Source of the DNA: Ferruginibacter sp.
GTDB lineage: Bacteria; Bacteroidota; Bacteroidia; Chitinophagales; Chitinophagaceae
Reading direction: 5' to 3'
NCBI GenBank assembly: GCA_028288705.1
Contig: JAQBNH010000007.1
Location: 434,001 to 498,000, forward strand
Length of the DNA: 64,000 nt
Each line of letters begins with the position of its first letter. Position 1 is the stretch's first letter. This document shows, piece after piece, positions 63,022 through 64,000 of this stretch. A program made the translations under genes and the position numbers. The notes under the pieces were generated by a model that did not search any database, was not told the DNA's origin, and was given only the letters and a program-made list of their open reading frames with translations.

Positions 63022-64000
63022 TTATTTATTTGCAGTGCCCCATTTTACGTGAAGAAAATCGTTTAGCTGCTGCCAGGTTAATTTTTTTCCGATGATCCGC
63101 TTTTCTTTATCGAGCAGGTATAATGTGGGTGTCATGGTAACATCAAACAACTGGCGGAAACCAGGCTTCTGCGCCGCAAAATCTGCATCCTGCATTTCTT
63201 TTGTCTGGTATACATTTACCCAATCCTGTAGTTTATGTTCGTTGATATAATTTACCCATAATGGTTTTTCATTCTCCGTAAGCACGGCATAAATTTTTAC
63301 ATTTTTTTTCTGCCAGTCTGCACGATAAACAGAATCAATCCTCGGCAATTCTTCCTTACAATGGCCGCAGGTAGGATCCCAGAAAACAACAACGGTATAA
63401 TCTGCATCTACTTCGTACAAAGGTTTTGTTTTACCGGCTGTATCCAGCATTTCAAGGTTGGCGGCCTTTTCACCGATCAGGTTCGCCATTTGCATATAAG
63501 CGCGGCGCGTGATCGTTTCCATCTGTTTTTGATTCAGCCACGGAGACAATCCTTTGCTATGGTATTTCTCAAAAAGGTGCACGAATACTGCATCCTGGCC
63601 CATATATTTTGGATTGATATATTCATCCGTTAACCAGTTCAGCAGGAACTTATACATTTCGGGCGCTGTTCTCGCCAGTAATAATTTGTAATCGATGTCA
63701 CGGATGATTGTGTCGGGTGAAGATTGTGAGATCACTTCGCGATAATATCTTTCCAGCCGCGGAAGAAAGAAAGGTGTCCGCACAATCCGATCGTCCATAA
63801 ATGTAATACCATCCCAGTAGTGAGCTTTGTAATAATTATAGTTGTCCAGCGAATCCGCGGCCGTGCGCGGAATTTTTGTCGGGTAGGGCGGATCTTTCAT
63901 TGCGTTCAGCAAAACCGCCATCATCGACGCAGGCTGATTTTTAATGATTCCGTTGCGGTATGTGTTCAACTCATCGTTGTACCTGTTGTAGCTGGCTTCA
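63022..64000 (-). CDS. Thioredoxin-like (TlpA/DUF5106) protein, partial at window edge
   Basis: The frame is open to position 64000, so the N-terminus is outside; about 326 codons are visible. The first part (about 20-170 of the visible region) is helical and matches the DUF5106-like segment common before thioredoxin domains in Bacteroidota. The last 130 residues form a thioredoxin fold with the active site CGHC (VVFWDPTCGHCKEELPRID) and the cis-proline loop TMTPTLYLLD. It is probably a periplasmic disulfide reductase anchored by an unseen signal sequence. It is followed by the parvulin gene, so the pair may handle envelope protein folding. Confidence 0.88.
   Translation of the reverse strand, partial: EASYNRYNDELNTYRNGIIKNQPASMMAVLLNAMKDPPYPTKIPRTAADSLDNYNYYKAHYWDGITFMDDRIVRTPFFLPRLERYYREVISQSSPDTIIRDIDYKLLLARTAPEMYKFLLNWLTDEYINPKYMGQDAVFVHLFEKYHSKGLSPWLNQKQMETITRRAYMQMANLIGEKAANLEMLDTAGKTKPLYEVDADYTVVVFWDPTCGHCKEELPRIDSVYRADWQKKNVKIYAVLTENEKPLWVNYINEHKLQDWVNVYQTKEMQDADFAAQKPGFRQLFDVTMTPTLYLLDKEKRIIGKKLTWQQLNDFLHVKWGTANK

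Noticed and set aside
1..64000. CRISPR arrays, tRNA or rRNA genes, insertion sequences, phage genes
   Set aside because: Intergenic regions were read on both strands; no direct repeat arrays, cloverleaf patterns, transposase or phage structural genes were seen.

Overview
The window comes from the chromosome of a Bacteroidota bacterium, most likely of the Chitinophagaceae or a close relative. The evidence is type IX secretion (T9SS) C-terminal domains, TonB-dependent receptors with carboxypeptidase-like N-domains, Bacteroidota-only families (DUF5606, DUF4920, DUF3667, GH3-like adenylating enzymes), and promoters of the TTG-N19-21-TAnnTTTG type instead of -35/-10 boxes. I see no rRNA, tRNA, CRISPR array, prophage or insertion sequence. 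Coding density is high and nearly all the content looks like stable core or lineage-specific chromosome.

Layout. 1-4203: an outer-membrane receptor-like protein followed by an ECF sigma / anti-sigma / Spy-like periplasmic sensor set. 4339-8378: DUF5606 protein, M3 oligopeptidase, a secreted unknown. 8391-10062: metal homeostasis (Fur-family repressor, SCO copper chaperone, MerC) with a palindromic operator candidate. 10104-18843: wall and secreted enzymes (GH25 lysozyme, T9SS M1 peptidase, lytic transglycosylase, GH10-like hydrolase), a radical SAM enzyme, an AI-2E family exporter and MarR. 19269-21415: sigma-54 and a membrane protein. 21781-24261: MFS exporter, AraC regulator and a cupredoxin-fold lipoprotein that has lost its copper ligands. 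24447-28844: UvrD/PcrA helicase, T9SS DNRLRE protein, NifU-type protein. 29391-31148: nicotinamide riboside salvage operon (pnuC, tag, nadR-kinase) with overlapping genes. 31129-38146: peptidoglycan transglycosylase, exporters, GH3-like enzyme and small conserved proteins. 38245-39246: recA, preceded by a candidate small RNA with its own promoter and terminator.

40139-43840 holds the most unusual locus: a compact, overlapping cassette of a GrpE-like mini-protein, a large divergent Hsp70 (844 aa, with an inserted domain before the substrate-binding region) and a C-terminally membrane-anchored protein of unknown family. Next to it (43941-47490) an ECF sigma factor, an anti-sigma/TonB fusion and a divergent DUF4139 protein share a SusC-like VVVTGYG (TonB-box-like) motif. 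47544-49779 is a SulP transporter / carbonic anhydrase pair, probably for bicarbonate. 50349-55358 carries fabG, DUF3667, a second GH3-like enzyme, pyrophosphatase and small membrane proteins. 55412-58117 is a LytTR response regulator with a TPR sensor kinase that appears frameshifted near its C-terminus. 58305-64000 has lptB, metF, a porin, a parvulin isomerase and a thioredoxin-like protein cut by the window edge.

All family assignments rest on motif reading; no database search was run.
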